A stretch of DNA of 64,000 nt, from contig NZ_JAKKDV010000005.1 in assembly GCF_021728415.1 (NCBI RefSeq), forward strand, positions 186,001-250,000, given 5' to 3'. The notes below the pieces were generated by a model. The model had not been told where the DNA came from. It made no database searches and saw only the letters and a list, made by a program, of their open reading frames with translations. Numbering within the stretch: the stretch's first letter is position 1; each line of letters opens with the position of its first letter. Position numbers and translations under genes: made by a program. The DNA comes from Flaviramulus multivorans. GTDB lineage: Bacteria > Bacteroidota > Bacteroidia > Flavobacteriales > Flavobacteriaceae. Positions 17,173-25,804 of this stretch are shown here, piece by piece.

Positions 17173-17328
17173 CTCGCGTTAGGGATTGAACGGCATGTTT
17201 GAACTCCCTGACGAAGGAAGGAGTGAGTAGTGAAAGCCCGACCTGGTTCCTGAACTTGTTCTAGGATAAAGGTAATGCCCAAGGTCTCGATACTATTCCG
17301 AAAAAATAGGACTAACTCGAAGTGGCAA
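17173..17328 (+). repeat. Dispersed repeat (copy C) in the MORN gene-truA spacer
   Basis: The 301-base spacer 17115-17415 is largely repeat-derived. It reads CGCGTTAGGGATTGAACGG, then AAAGCCCGACCTGG, CTGAACTTGTT and AATGCCCAA, matching copy A (5190-5285, opposite strand), and continues into TCTCGATAC through AACTCGAAGTGGC, matching the TTCGAG module of copy B. After 17329 only a TATCTTTG box (17382-17389) before truA is seen. Confidence 0.7.
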
Positions 17329-17415
17329 CACTTTTAATATTTAATTAAGATTCTGGAATGCGCTGAAATAACAAAACTGTCTATCTTTGTTGTTTCAATA
17401 AAAGTGTAAAACACC

Positions 17416-18165
17416 TTGCGATATTTTTTAGAACTTTCTTATAACGGTGCAGCGTATCATGGTTGGCAAAATCAACCTAATGCGGTATCAGTCCAAGAAG
17501 TATTAGAAAAAGCATTATCTACCTTGTTAGGAGAACCTATTGCTATTGTTGGCGCAGGACGTACCGATGCTGGCGTACATGCCACACAAATGTTTGCCCA
17601 TTTTGATACGGATGTAAAGTTTAAGACTAAAAACTTTATTTTTAAACTGAATGCCTTTTTGCCTAACGATATTGGCATAAGAGATATTTTTAAAGTGAAG
17701 GCTGATGCACACGCTCGTTTTGATGCAATAAGTAGAACGTATTTGTACAGAGTAACGCTAGAAAAAGATGTGTTTACGTTTAATAATACCTATTATGTAA
17801 AACAGTCGCTGGATGTGGATGTAATGAATAAGGCTTCGAAAATATTATTTGACTATAAAGATTTTCAATGCTTTTCAAAAAGTAATACGGATGTAAAAAC
17901 GTATTATTGTGATATAATGCAAGCGGAATGGTTTTTTAAAGATAACGAGCTACATTTTGTTATTAAAGCCAACCGATTTTTGCGAAACATGGTAAGAGCG
18001 GTTGTTGGTACCATGATTAATATTGGGTTGGGTAAACTGAGCATTGATGATTTACACACCATAATTAAATCTAAAAATAGGAGTGAAGCAGGATTTTCGG
18101 TTCCGGCGCACGCCTTGTATTTAACGAATATTGAATATCCTGAGGATATAAAAATACATGAGTGA
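17416..18165 (+). CDS. truA: tRNA pseudouridine synthase A
   Basis: 249 residues; makes pseudouridine at positions 38-40 in the tRNA anticodon arm. The catalytic Asp is in GAGRTDAGVHATQMFAHFD (about residues 45-63); RYFLELSYNGAAYHGWQNQPNAVSVQEVLE at the start and NRFLRNMVRAVVGTMINIGLGKLS near residue 190 are typical. The start is TTG at 17416: a stop lies in frame at 17407 and the encoded sequence begins exactly as family members do. It overlaps the following ABC transporter gene by 8 bases, so the two are translationally coupled. Confidence 0.96.
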   Translation: MRYFLELSYNGAAYHGWQNQPNAVSVQEVLEKALSTLLGEPIAIVGAGRTDAGVHATQMFAHFDTDVKFKTKNFIFKLNAFLPNDIGIRDIFKVKADAHARFDAISRTYLYRVTLEKDVFTFNNTYYVKQSLDVDVMNKASKILFDYKDFQCFSKSNTDVKTYYCDIMQAEWFFKDNELHFVIKANRFLRNMVRAVVGTMINIGLGKLSIDDLHTIIKSKNRSEAGFSVPAHALYLTNIEYPEDIKIHE

Positions 18166-19924
18166 AGTAAAAGAAAATATCTTTGATTTTAAGCTTTTTA
18201 AGCGTCTTTTTCAATATATAAAGCCTTACAAGTTTATTTTTGGTGGATTGTTAATCCTGGTAATATTACTTGCTATTTTTAGTGTTGCAACACCTAAAAT
18301 AACCGAAATTGCTATTGACGATAGTATTACAAACCAAAAGGAACAGGGCTTTTTGTTTTACATTATGTTGATGCTTGCCGTTTTAATCTTGCAAACGGTT
18401 TTTCAGTTACTTTTTATCTATTACGCGGCTTGGTTAGGGCAAAATTTAGTGATGGATGTTCGTGTAAAGTTATTTGACCATTTACTGCGTTTTAAAATGA
18501 AGTATTATGATAATTCTTCGGTTGGTGTTCTTATAACCCGTGCTGTAACGGATATGGAACGTATTGCCGATATTTTTGGCGAAGGATTATTTATGATTTT
18601 TAGAGATTTGCTTACTATGGCTGTGGTTTTTGGCGTGATGCTTTATACCAACGTTAAGCTGAGTTTAATTGTTTTTGTGATGTTGCCGTTGCTATTGTAC
18701 GCAACACGCTTGTTTCAAAAATACATGAAAAAGGCTTTTGAAGAAGTGCGTAATGAGGTTTCTAACCTAAACTCGTTTGTACAGGAACGATTAACGGGCA
18801 TGAAGATATTACAGTTGTTTACGCGTGAAGATGTAGAATACAAAAAGTTTACCGTTATAAACGAGCGGCATAAAAAAGGATGGCTTAAAACGGTATGGTA
18901 TAACTCTATTTTCTTCCCAATTGCCGATTTAGTGTCATCTCTTTGTATTGGTTTAGTAGCATGGTATGGTGGTTTAAACGTTATGGAAGGCACCGTTACC
19001 AAAGGAGTTTTAGTAGCCTTTATCATGTACATTCCTATGTTATTTAGACCATTAAGGCAAATTGCTGATAAGTTTAATACCTTACAAATGGGTATGGTAG
19101 CTGCCAATAGAGTTTTTAGAGTTTTAGATACTACCTCGCACATTGATGACAAAGGAACACACGTTGCAGAGTCGTTTAAAGGTCATATTAGGTTTGATAA
19201 TGTGCATTTTAGTTATGTTGAAGACGAAGAAGTTTTAAAAGGCGTATCATTTGATGTAAATGTGGGTGAAACCATTGCTATTGTTGGAGCTACAGGTGCT
19301 GGGAAATCGACTATTATAAACTTATTAAATCGTTTTTACGAAATTAAAGACGGTGCTATTTTGGTGGACGGGATAAACATTAAAGACGTAACCTTGGCGT
19401 CATTACGTACGCAAATTGCGGTGGTATTACAGGATGTATTTTTGTTTGCAGATACCATTATGAATAATATTACACTAAATCAACCCGACATTACTGAAGC
19501 GCAGGTAACCCAAGCGGCTAAAGATATTGGCATTCATGATTTTATAATGAGTTTACCTAATGGATATCAATACAACGTAAAAGAACGCGGTGTGATGCTG
19601 TCTTCGGGTCAGCGACAACTTATTTCGTTTTTAAGGGCTTATGTTACCAACCCAAGTATTTTGGTGTTGGATGAAGCTACCTCGTCGGTTGATTCGTATT
19701 CTGAGCAACTTATTCAAAATGCTACAGAAAAAATAACCCAAGGACGAACCTCGATTGTTATTGCACACCGATTGGCAACTATTAAAAAAGCGGATAAAAT
19801 TTTAGTAATGGATGCTGGAAAAATTGTGGAACAAGGAACGCATGATCAACTTCTGAAAAAGGAAAACGGGTACTACAAGAATTTATACGAAGTTCAGTTT
19901 TTACAAAACGAAGAGGTTGCTTAA
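18158..19924 (+). CDS. ABC exporter, fused membrane and ATPase domains (MsbA-like)
   Basis: 588 residues. Residues about 20-320 form a six-helix type I exporter domain (IFGGLLILVILLAIFSVATP, GFLFYIMLMLAVLILQTVFQLLF and others). The ATPase domain follows with Walker A GATGAGKST near residue 385, the signature LSSGQRQL (in place of LSGGQ), Walker B ILVLDEAT near residue 508 and the H-loop IAHR. Half-transporters of this kind dimerise in the inner membrane and export lipids, drugs or peptides; the substrate cannot be read. It overlaps truA by 8 bases, and its last 4 bases overlap the end of the convergent DUF3667 gene. Confidence 0.95.
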   Translation: MSEVKENIFDFKLFKRLFQYIKPYKFIFGGLLILVILLAIFSVATPKITEIAIDDSITNQKEQGFLFYIMLMLAVLILQTVFQLLFIYYAAWLGQNLVMDVRVKLFDHLLRFKMKYYDNSSVGVLITRAVTDMERIADIFGEGLFMIFRDLLTMAVVFGVMLYTNVKLSLIVFVMLPLLLYATRLFQKYMKKAFEEVRNEVSNLNSFVQERLTGMKILQLFTREDVEYKKFTVINERHKKGWLKTVWYNSIFFPIADLVSSLCIGLVAWYGGLNVMEGTVTKGVLVAFIMYIPMLFRPLRQIADKFNTLQMGMVAANRVFRVLDTTSHIDDKGTHVAESFKGHIRFDNVHFSYVEDEEVLKGVSFDVNVGETIAIVGATGAGKSTIINLLNRFYEIKDGAILVDGINIKDVTLASLRTQIAVVLQDVFLFADTIMNNITLNQPDITEAQVTQAAKDIGIHDFIMSLPNGYQYNVKERGVMLSSGQRQLISFLRAYVTNPSILVLDEATSSVDSYSEQLIQNATEKITQGRTSIVIAHRLATIKKADKILVMDAGKIVEQGTHDQLLKKENGYYKNLYEVQFLQNEEVA

Positions 19925-20721
19925 CCGCCTCTCGCAGCTCTTTGGGCTTCAATCATTTGTTCCATATCCCCATTTAAATACATAATTACCACAAAAGCAA
20001 TTGTAACAATTATAAAAACTATTGCTAAAACAACTAAAAATAGAAGTGTTCTTAAAATGATATTTAGAAAGTTTAGTTGGTATAAGCGTTTTAAACAGAA
20101 TGCAGAATACATTATCATTAAGGGTATAGAAACCATGCTAAAAACACCTTGTGAAACCCCAAAAACAGCAACGATAACACCAGTAATTCCTGTAAAAATA
20201 GATAGCTGTGCTTGGATATAAAGGAATACCACAACTAATTCCGTATAGTTGAACTTATTTAAACCAACAAAGGACACTCTAGCCATAATAGCATATAATG
20301 GAACATAGAGCATCATAACAATCGATTGATATTCTTGAACAAAGCTTACGTTTTTCTTTTGTAAATCTTCAGCACCGGGTGTCGTAAATGTTGAAAAATC
20401 GATAGACTCTGGAAAGAATTTATTTAATACCAATAAATATAAACCTGAAACGGTAAGTGCTAAACCAAAGTAACTAATTGGGTTCACATATTTTTTTCTA
20501 ACGCCATCTATATAGGTCCCTATAACGTCTTCTGGCTTAGTGAATAATTTTATAAATGTTCTTAGTAGCTTATTGTCGTAATTAAAAAAGGTTTCACTAA
20601 TATGTTCAAACAGATTTTTTAAGGTTAATCTATTTCTAATTACTTTGCCACCACACGAATAACAAAACTCACTTTCTGGAGATAAGTCGGTATTACAATT
20701 TCTACAATTCATTCTACGCAA
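19921..20721 (-). CDS. DUF3667 zinc-ribbon membrane protein (second of tandem pair)
   Basis: 266 residues. The N-terminus carries a zinc-ribbon pattern CRNC then CYSC (MNCRNCNTDLSPESEFCYSCGGKVI), followed by a DUF3667 segment (NRLTLKNLFEHISETFFNYDNKLLRTFIKLFTKPEDVIGTYIDGVRKKYVNPISYFGLAL) and about four to five membrane spans. Function is unknown. The start may be Met-1 or Met-4. It overlaps the end of its upstream paralogue by 8 bases and is the last gene of the folP-cdaA run. Confidence 0.85.
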   Translation of the reverse strand: MRRMNCRNCNTDLSPESEFCYSCGGKVIRNRLTLKNLFEHISETFFNYDNKLLRTFIKLFTKPEDVIGTYIDGVRKKYVNPISYFGLALTVSGLYLLVLNKFFPESIDFSTFTTPGAEDLQKKNVSFVQEYQSIVMMLYVPLYAIMARVSFVGLNKFNYTELVVVFLYIQAQLSIFTGITGVIVAVFGVSQGVFSMVSIPLMIMYSAFCLKRLYQLNFLNIILRTLLFLVVLAIVFIIVTIAFVVIMYLNGDMEQMIEAQRAARGG

Positions 20722-21499
20722 TTAAAATTCCTATTATCAGCCCTAATAATAATGATATCGTTAAAAAAACGGCAGAAATAAATACCAAAATTATAAAAAA
20801 GCTACCAAGGGTTTCCAAATAACTAGTATTAAAAACACGCTTTAATACATAGTAAAAATATATAAAGTTTACTATGGTTATAAGGCCTGTAATAAGCATA
20901 AAGTTAATGCCAAAACATAAAAAAAGTATTGTAATTATAGCTGTAACAATAACAATTTGAGCAGAATAATATAGATTAATTATTATATGCTCAGTGAAGT
21001 TAAAACGTCTGTTACCAATAATAAAATACGTTAACCACGTAGCTATTGCTGAAAAAGGAACCGATAAAATATAAATTAAACTTTGATAGTTATTAACCTC
21101 TTCATAACTGAAGTTTTGGGGCGAAAACGGATTTTTATCTTGATTTGGAAAATTTTCAAGAGTGTTACCAAAAGGCATATCAATATTATAAGCATCCTTA
21201 AAAAAGGTGTTCATTAAAAATATTTGAAACCCCACTAAGGTTAATGAAATGGCAAAATATTGAATGACGTTGATGTATTTTTTCCGAGTACCGTTTATAA
21301 AACTAATTATAACTTCTTCAGGCTTAGTAAACAGAAGTTTGAATGTTTGAAAAAGCTTATTATCATAATTGAAAAACTGGCTATTAATATCTTGAAAAAT
21401 ACTTTTAAGCGTAAGCCTGTTTTTAATCACTTTTGCACCACACTCAAAACAATATTTTTGAGTATCAAGTAATTTAGTATCACAGTTTTTACATGTCAT
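20714..21499 (-). CDS. DUF3667 zinc-ribbon membrane protein (first of tandem pair)
   Basis: 261 residues with the same architecture as the downstream gene: zinc ribbon CKNC...CFEC in the first 22 residues, then NRLTLKSIFQDINSQFFNYDNKLFQTFKLLFTKPEEVIISFINGTRKKYINVIQYFAISL and several hydrophobic spans to the C-terminus. The two proteins are clear but diverged paralogues, so the duplication is not recent. Its start codon shares one base with the cdaA stop, showing translational coupling with the c-di-AMP synthase gene. Role unknown. Confidence 0.85.
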   Translation of the reverse strand: MTCKNCDTKLLDTQKYCFECGAKVIKNRLTLKSIFQDINSQFFNYDNKLFQTFKLLFTKPEEVIISFINGTRKKYINVIQYFAISLTLVGFQIFLMNTFFKDAYNIDMPFGNTLENFPNQDKNPFSPQNFSYEEVNNYQSLIYILSVPFSAIATWLTYFIIGNRRFNFTEHIIINLYYSAQIVIVTAIITILFLCFGINFMLITGLITIVNFIYFYYVLKRVFNTSYLETLGSFFIILVFISAVFLTISLLLGLIIGILIA

Positions 21500-22284
21500 T
21501 AAACCAAATCCTTTTTTATCATTAAATTAAGTTGATTGGTGTCTTCAAAAACTACAAATTCACCATCTTTAAAATAAGAAATATGCCCCGTTTCCTCACT
21601 TACAACTAAAGCTAGAGCATCCGTTTTTTCAGTGATACCAATGGCTGCACGGTGTCGTAAACCAAACCGTTGCGGAATGGTTTTTTCGTTATTAACTGGA
21701 AGAATAACCCTTGTTGCTTTTACAATATTGTTGCTTACTATAATGGCGCCATCGTGTAACGGACTATTTTTAAAAAAGATACTCTCTATAATGGGTTGGG
21801 TAACTTTTATATTCATTTCATCACCCGATGAGGCTAAGAAATCAAGGTTATTGTTGCGTTCAAAAACAATAAGCGCTCCCGTTTTAGACATACTCATTTT
21901 ATTACATGCCGACATGATAGCATCTACATCGGTTTCACTTTCACCTTCCGTTTTTAAGAAACTAAATTGTTTTAAAAATTTTCGTCGCCTATTAAAATTG
22001 GTCGATCCTACCATGAGTAAAAACTTCCGTATTTCTGGTTGGAACACCACTATTAAGGCTATAATTCCCACTTTCATAAAGCCACCAAAAATACCAGTAA
22101 GAAGTTCCATTTCTAGAAAACTGGTGAGTTTCCACACTAAATAGATAATGATGATGCCTATAAAAATATTGATAGCAACAGTGCCTTTAACCAGTTTGTA
22201 AATGTAGTAGAGTAGTAGTGCTACTAAAATAACATCGATAATATCTACAACCGAGAATTTTAAAAGGTCTTTAAAGATTTCCAA
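21499..22284 (-). CDS. cdaA: Diadenylate cyclase CdaA (c-di-AMP synthase)
   Basis: 261 residues. Three membrane spans lie in about residues 10-80 (VVDIIDVILVALLLYYIYKLV, AINIFIGIIIIYLVWKL, GGFMKVGIIALIVVFQPEIRKFL), then a DisA_N cyclase domain with the catalytic motifs LHDGAIIV near residue 175 and GLRHRAAIG near residue 208. It makes c-di-AMP from two ATP at the inner membrane. CdaA is normally found after folP in Bacteroidota; here a lipoprotein gene lies between them with a 35-base gap, and two DUF3667 genes follow in overlap. No CdaR-like regulator is seen beside it. Confidence 0.95.
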   Translation of the reverse strand: MEIFKDLLKFSVVDIIDVILVALLLYYIYKLVKGTVAINIFIGIIIIYLVWKLTSFLEMELLTGIFGGFMKVGIIALIVVFQPEIRKFLLMVGSTNFNRRRKFLKQFSFLKTEGESETDVDAIMSACNKMSMSKTGALIVFERNNNLDFLASSGDEMNIKVTQPIIESIFFKNSPLHDGAIIVSNNIVKATRVILPVNNEKTIPQRFGLRHRAAIGITEKTDALALVVSEETGHISYFKDGEFVVFEDTNQLNLMIKKDLV

Positions 22285-22319
22285 AGGCTAGTGGTTTTGG
22301 TAAATTTAGTAAAATATGG

Positions 22320-23012
22320 TTAAAATAAAACGAATTCTTCCTTCCATATAATTATATTTTCTAAATCTATTTTTGATAATGTCGATTTTACAGAAATGTA
22401 ATCTTGAAATAATAAGTTGTTCTGAAAGGACAGTATTATTTTACCATAGTATTCTTTTTTTAAGTGGTTTTCAAGCTCTGAAACGCTTATTTCAGATAAA
22501 TTTAAAACCTCTAAAGGATTAATCCTATTGGCGTATAAATCTTGTATTAAAAGTGTTCCATTTGATTTAAACTCCAAAAGTAACATTGGTTCTTTTGGTA
22601 TAACCGATGCAATTATTTTTGGATAATTTGCTTCAATATTATATTTAGTATTTGTAAACTCAACAAATCCTAAATCGTTTCTATTGGTATCATGACAAGT
22701 AAAATAGTTTTTAGCATTTTCATTTTTATGACCTGCGTTTTGCTTTTTTTCTTGTAAAAATTTAATATGAGGAATCACTTGTTTTAAAGTCAATCGTTTA
22801 TCAACATTTACTAACCAATTAGTAGTGCTGATGAGGTTTTTTCTGTTGAGCTCTACACTATCTTTTTGAGTTTCATCATAAAACAAATAAGCGGCAGATA
22901 CATCATGTACTTCAGTAATTTGAGAATGATTGATTTCAGGTAATTCAATCACTTTTTTATTTCCGCAGGAAAAAACAAAACTTACTATCAATAACAAAAT
23001 TATTCGTTTCAT
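22320..23012 (-). CDS. Hypothetical lipoprotein between folP and cdaA
   Basis: 230 residues from the ATG at 23012, which begins a lipoprotein signal (MKRIILLLIVSFVFSCGNKK). An upstream TTG frame would start inside a repeat element and add six codons, so it is less likely. The mature part has no motif I recognise; it includes a CHDT segment and alternates short strands and helices. It lies 12 bases after folP and 35 before cdaA on the same strand, so it is probably in the same transcript. An envelope role is suggested by the signal only. Confidence 0.75.
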   Translation of the reverse strand: MKRIILLLIVSFVFSCGNKKVIELPEINHSQITEVHDVSAAYLFYDETQKDSVELNRKNLISTTNWLVNVDKRLTLKQVIPHIKFLQEKKQNAGHKNENAKNYFTCHDTNRNDLGFVEFTNTKYNIEANYPKIIASVIPKEPMLLLEFKSNGTLLIQDLYANRINPLEVLNLSEISVSELENHLKKEYYGKIILSFQNNLLFQDYISVKSTLSKIDLENIIIWKEEFVLF

Positions 23013-23023
23013 AAACTTGATAA

Positions 23024-23047
23024 CTAACAACTTAACGACTCAACTAA
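23024..23047. repeat. Half-copy of the inverted repeat, forming the folP 3' end
   Basis: CTAACAACTTAACGACTCAACTAA matches one arm of the repeats at 2389-2443 and 4330-4412 with a small deletion. On the minus strand it encodes the last residues of FolP (LVESLSC) and its TAG stop. Confidence 0.6.
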
Positions 23048-23848
23048 TTTTATACACTCCATAGCTTCTTTTACATCATGAACTCGTAAAATGGAAGCGC
23101 CTTTTTGTAACGCCACAGTATTTAAAACTGAAGTACCATTTAGTGCTTCTTTTGCTGTGGTCTCCAATGTTTTATAAATCATTGATTTTCTTGAAACCCC
23201 AACTAACAAAGGTTTTTCAATCATTTTAAAAAGTTCTAATTTATTTAAAAGCTCAAAGTTTTGCTCGGTAGTTTTTGCAAAACCAAACCCTGGATCAATA
23301 ATCATATCAACAATTCCTAAAGCTTTTGCAGCAGTGATGCGTTCGGAAAAATAAAACAACACATCTTTTACTACATTTTCGTAGTCCGTTTTTTGTTGCA
23401 TCGTTTGAGGGTTTCCACGCATGTGCATCATAATATATGGTACGTGTAAACTTGCAATGGTTGGCAACATATTATCATCTAATTTTCCAGCGGATATATC
23501 ATTAACCATAGCCGCTCCAGCTTCAATACATTGTTTTGCTACCTCGCTTCTAAAGGTGTCAATGGAAAGTAATATCTCTGGAAACTGCTTTAGAATAAGG
23601 TTTACAATGGGTGTAATTCGCTTTAACTCTTCATCTTCACTAACTGGGTCTGCATTAGGGCGAGAACTATAGGCACCAACATCAATAAAAGTTGCACCTG
23701 CGTTTAACAAGTTTTCAACGTGAACAAGAATGTCTTTTTCGTTTTTATGCTGACCGCCATCGTAAAACGAATCGGGAGTAATGTTTAAAATTCCCATCAC
23801 TTTAGGTGATGATAAATCAATAAGTCGGCCTTTACAATTAATTGTCAT
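23024..23848 (-). CDS. folP: Dihydropteroate synthase
   Basis: 274 residues; joins p-aminobenzoate to dihydropterin pyrophosphate in folate synthesis. Family motifs in order: VMGILNITPDSFYDGG near residue 18, DVGAYSSRPNADPV, LLSIDTFRSEVAKQC, MVNDISAG, PYIMMHMRGNPQTM, IIDPGFGFAKT, LVGVSRKSMI and the terminal ILRVHDV. Length is normal. The last seven codons and stop come from a repeat half-copy at 23024-23047. It heads the minus-strand run with a lipoprotein gene, cdaA and the DUF3667 pair, and is divergent from the DUF1599 gene. Confidence 0.97.
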   Translation of the reverse strand: MTINCKGRLIDLSSPKVMGILNITPDSFYDGGQHKNEKDILVHVENLLNAGATFIDVGAYSSRPNADPVSEDEELKRITPIVNLILKQFPEILLSIDTFRSEVAKQCIEAGAAMVNDISAGKLDDNMLPTIASLHVPYIMMHMRGNPQTMQQKTDYENVVKDVLFYFSERITAAKALGIVDMIIDPGFGFAKTTEQNFELLNKLELFKMIEKPLLVGVSRKSMIYKTLETTAKEALNGTSVLNTVALQKGASILRVHDVKEAMECIKLVESLSC

Positions 23849-23952
23849 TCATACTGTTTTGCAAGGTGTTTGTACATAGTTTAAAACTTTAAACCATAAA
23901 CCTTGAAGGTTTTAATTATTTATGCGAAATTTACGCAAAATTCAATTTATTT

Positions 23953-24489
23953 ATGCAAGATACTTCAAAACAATACGATGCAGTAATAGATACTTGTAAA
24001 AGTTTGTTTGTTAAAAAAATGAGCGATTATGGTAGTGCGTGGAGAATATTACGATTACCATCGCTTACCGACCAAATTTTTATAAAAGCGCAGCGTATTA
24101 GAAGTCTTCAACAAAACGATGTTAGAAAAGTAGATGAAGGTGAGGTAAGTGAGTTTATAGGTATTATCAATTACTGCATTATGGCTTTAATACAGTTAGA
24201 AAAGGGTGTGGTTGAACAACCCGATTTATCGACTGAAGAAGCTACCGCTCTGTACGAAAAGCATGTGGCAATTACTAAAAAACTTATGGAAGATAAAAAC
24301 CATGATTATGGTGAAGCGTGGCGCGATATGCGGGTAAGTAGTTTAACCGATTTAATTTTGCAAAAGTTGTTACGTGTGAAGCAAATTGAAGATAACCAAG
24401 GTAAAACATTAGTTAGTGAAGGTATTGATGCTAATTATCAAGACATGATTAATTATGCGGTTTTTGCAATAATCCATATAAATAATTAG
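23953..24489 (+). CDS. DUF1599 (nucleotide-modification-associated domain) protein
   Basis: 178 residues built of two similar halves: KMSDYGSAWRILRLPSLTDQIFIKAQRIRSLQ near residue 20 and KNHDYGEAWRDMRVSSLTDLILQKLLRVKQIE near residue 115, each followed by an acidic turn and a helix with INYC or INYA. This internal duplication is the hallmark of DUF1599 in Bacteroidota. A nucleotide-related role is proposed for the domain from phage contexts; its cellular role is not known. It starts the operon with the BT_3928, permease, TlpA-like and tpiA genes; the next gene is one base away. Confidence 0.88.
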   Translation: MQDTSKQYDAVIDTCKSLFVKKMSDYGSAWRILRLPSLTDQIFIKAQRIRSLQQNDVRKVDEGEVSEFIGIINYCIMALIQLEKGVVEQPDLSTEEATALYEKHVAITKKLMEDKNHDYGEAWRDMRVSSLTDLILQKLLRVKQIEDNQGKTLVSEGIDANYQDMINYAVFAIIHINN

Positions 24490-24490
24490 T

Positions 24491-25804
24491 ATGAAAATAT
24501 TGGTCGCTATATCAAGAATATTAGTCGGTATTTTATTTATCATCTCAGGATTAATAAAATTAAACGACCCACTTGGATTTTCTTATAAACTACAAGAGTA
24601 TTTTAGTTACGATGTATTAAACTTACCATTTTTAGAGCCTTACGCACTCGGAATTTCGGTATTGGTGGTTGTTTTTGAAGTTGTTTTAGGGGTGTTTTTA
24701 ATCATTGGTTACAAACCAAAGTTTACAGTTTGGAGTCTGTTGCTCATGATTGTGTTTTTTACGTTTTTAACCTTTTATTCTGCCTATTTTGATAAAGTAA
24801 AAGATTGCGGATGTTTTGGAGACGCTTTAAAGCTAACGCCTTGGGAGAGTTTTACAAAAGACATCATTTTGTTATTTTTTATTCTGATTTTATTCATTGG
24901 AATAAAGCATATTAAACCAGTATTTACTAAGCTTCCAACAACAATATTAGCACTTTTAAGTTTTATTTTTTGTTTGTGGTTTGGGTACCATGTGCTTGAG
25001 CATTTACCTGTAAAAGATTTTAGGGCTTATAAAATTGGTGCGAATATACAAGAAGGTATGACCGTTCCTGACGATGCGCCTAAGCCAGTAATTGAATATT
25101 ATTGGAAATTTAATGTGAATGGTGAGGAAAAAGTAATTACTACAAATGGGTCTTATCCTTCAGTAGAAGGTGATTTTGTGAGTGTAGACACTAAGGTTAT
25201 TGAAGAAGGTTACCAACCTCCAATCTACGATTTCTCAATAGAAGCAGCAGATGAAGATTTAACTGATTATTTTTTAAGTAAAGAAAACTTAATAGTTGTG
25301 GTTTCTTATAGTCTTGAAAAAATTGAAAAACATGGAGCTTTAAAATTAAAGGCGCTACAAGATAAAGCAATAAGCAAAGGGTACGACATTATAGGTTTAA
25401 CTGCATCAGGAGAACAAGCTAAAGAAAGTATAAACAAAACCTATAATCTGAGTTTTAACTGGTACTTATGTGATGAAAAAGCACTAAAAACTGTTGTGCG
25501 TTCAAATCCTGGGATTTTAGAGTTGGATAAAGGTACCGTGATGCAAAAAGTGCATTGGAATGATATTGAGGAGTTAAAGCTTCCTAAAGTTGAAAGACGA
25601 ATTGAAACTAAAAAGGAACTTTCGGAAGTTGGATATTTTATTAATGGTGAAGCTTCTACAAAAGAGGAGGTTGAGACACTTGATTCATCGAAAATAGAAA
25701 GTGTTAATGTTATAAAGGATTCAATACGACTTAAAGAAATTAACTTAGAAAATAATACAGTTTACACTGGTATTGTTGAAGTTATTTTAAAACCAGAAAA
25801 CTGA
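24491..25804 (+). CDS. BT_3928-family membrane protein (DoxX-like N-terminus, thioredoxin-like C-terminus)
   Basis: 437 residues. The first 160 residues hold four membrane spans of DoxX/MauE type (ISRILVGILFIISGLIKLNDPLGFSYKLQEYF opens it) with a CGCF motif near residue 110 that could be redox-active. A short span follows near 150-170. The soluble C-terminal half contains a thioredoxin-like segment (LIVVVSYSLEKIEKHGALKLKALQDKAISKGYDIIGLTAS) without a CxxC. The family is conserved in Bacteroidota beside DUF1599 and tpiA; a link to envelope disulfide chemistry is inferred from the neighbouring TlpA-like gene. It ends four bases into the CTG start proposed for the permease. Confidence 0.87.
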   Translation: MKILVAISRILVGILFIISGLIKLNDPLGFSYKLQEYFSYDVLNLPFLEPYALGISVLVVVFEVVLGVFLIIGYKPKFTVWSLLLMIVFFTFLTFYSAYFDKVKDCGCFGDALKLTPWESFTKDIILLFFILILFIGIKHIKPVFTKLPTTILALLSFIFCLWFGYHVLEHLPVKDFRAYKIGANIQEGMTVPDDAPKPVIEYYWKFNVNGEEKVITTNGSYPSVEGDFVSVDTKVIEEGYQPPIYDFSIEAADEDLTDYFLSKENLIVVVSYSLEKIEKHGALKLKALQDKAISKGYDIIGLTASGEQAKESINKTYNLSFNWYLCDEKALKTVVRSNPGILELDKGTVMQKVHWNDIEELKLPKVERRIETKKELSEVGYFINGEASTKEEVETLDSSKIESVNVIKDSIRLKEINLENNTVYTGIVEVILKPEN

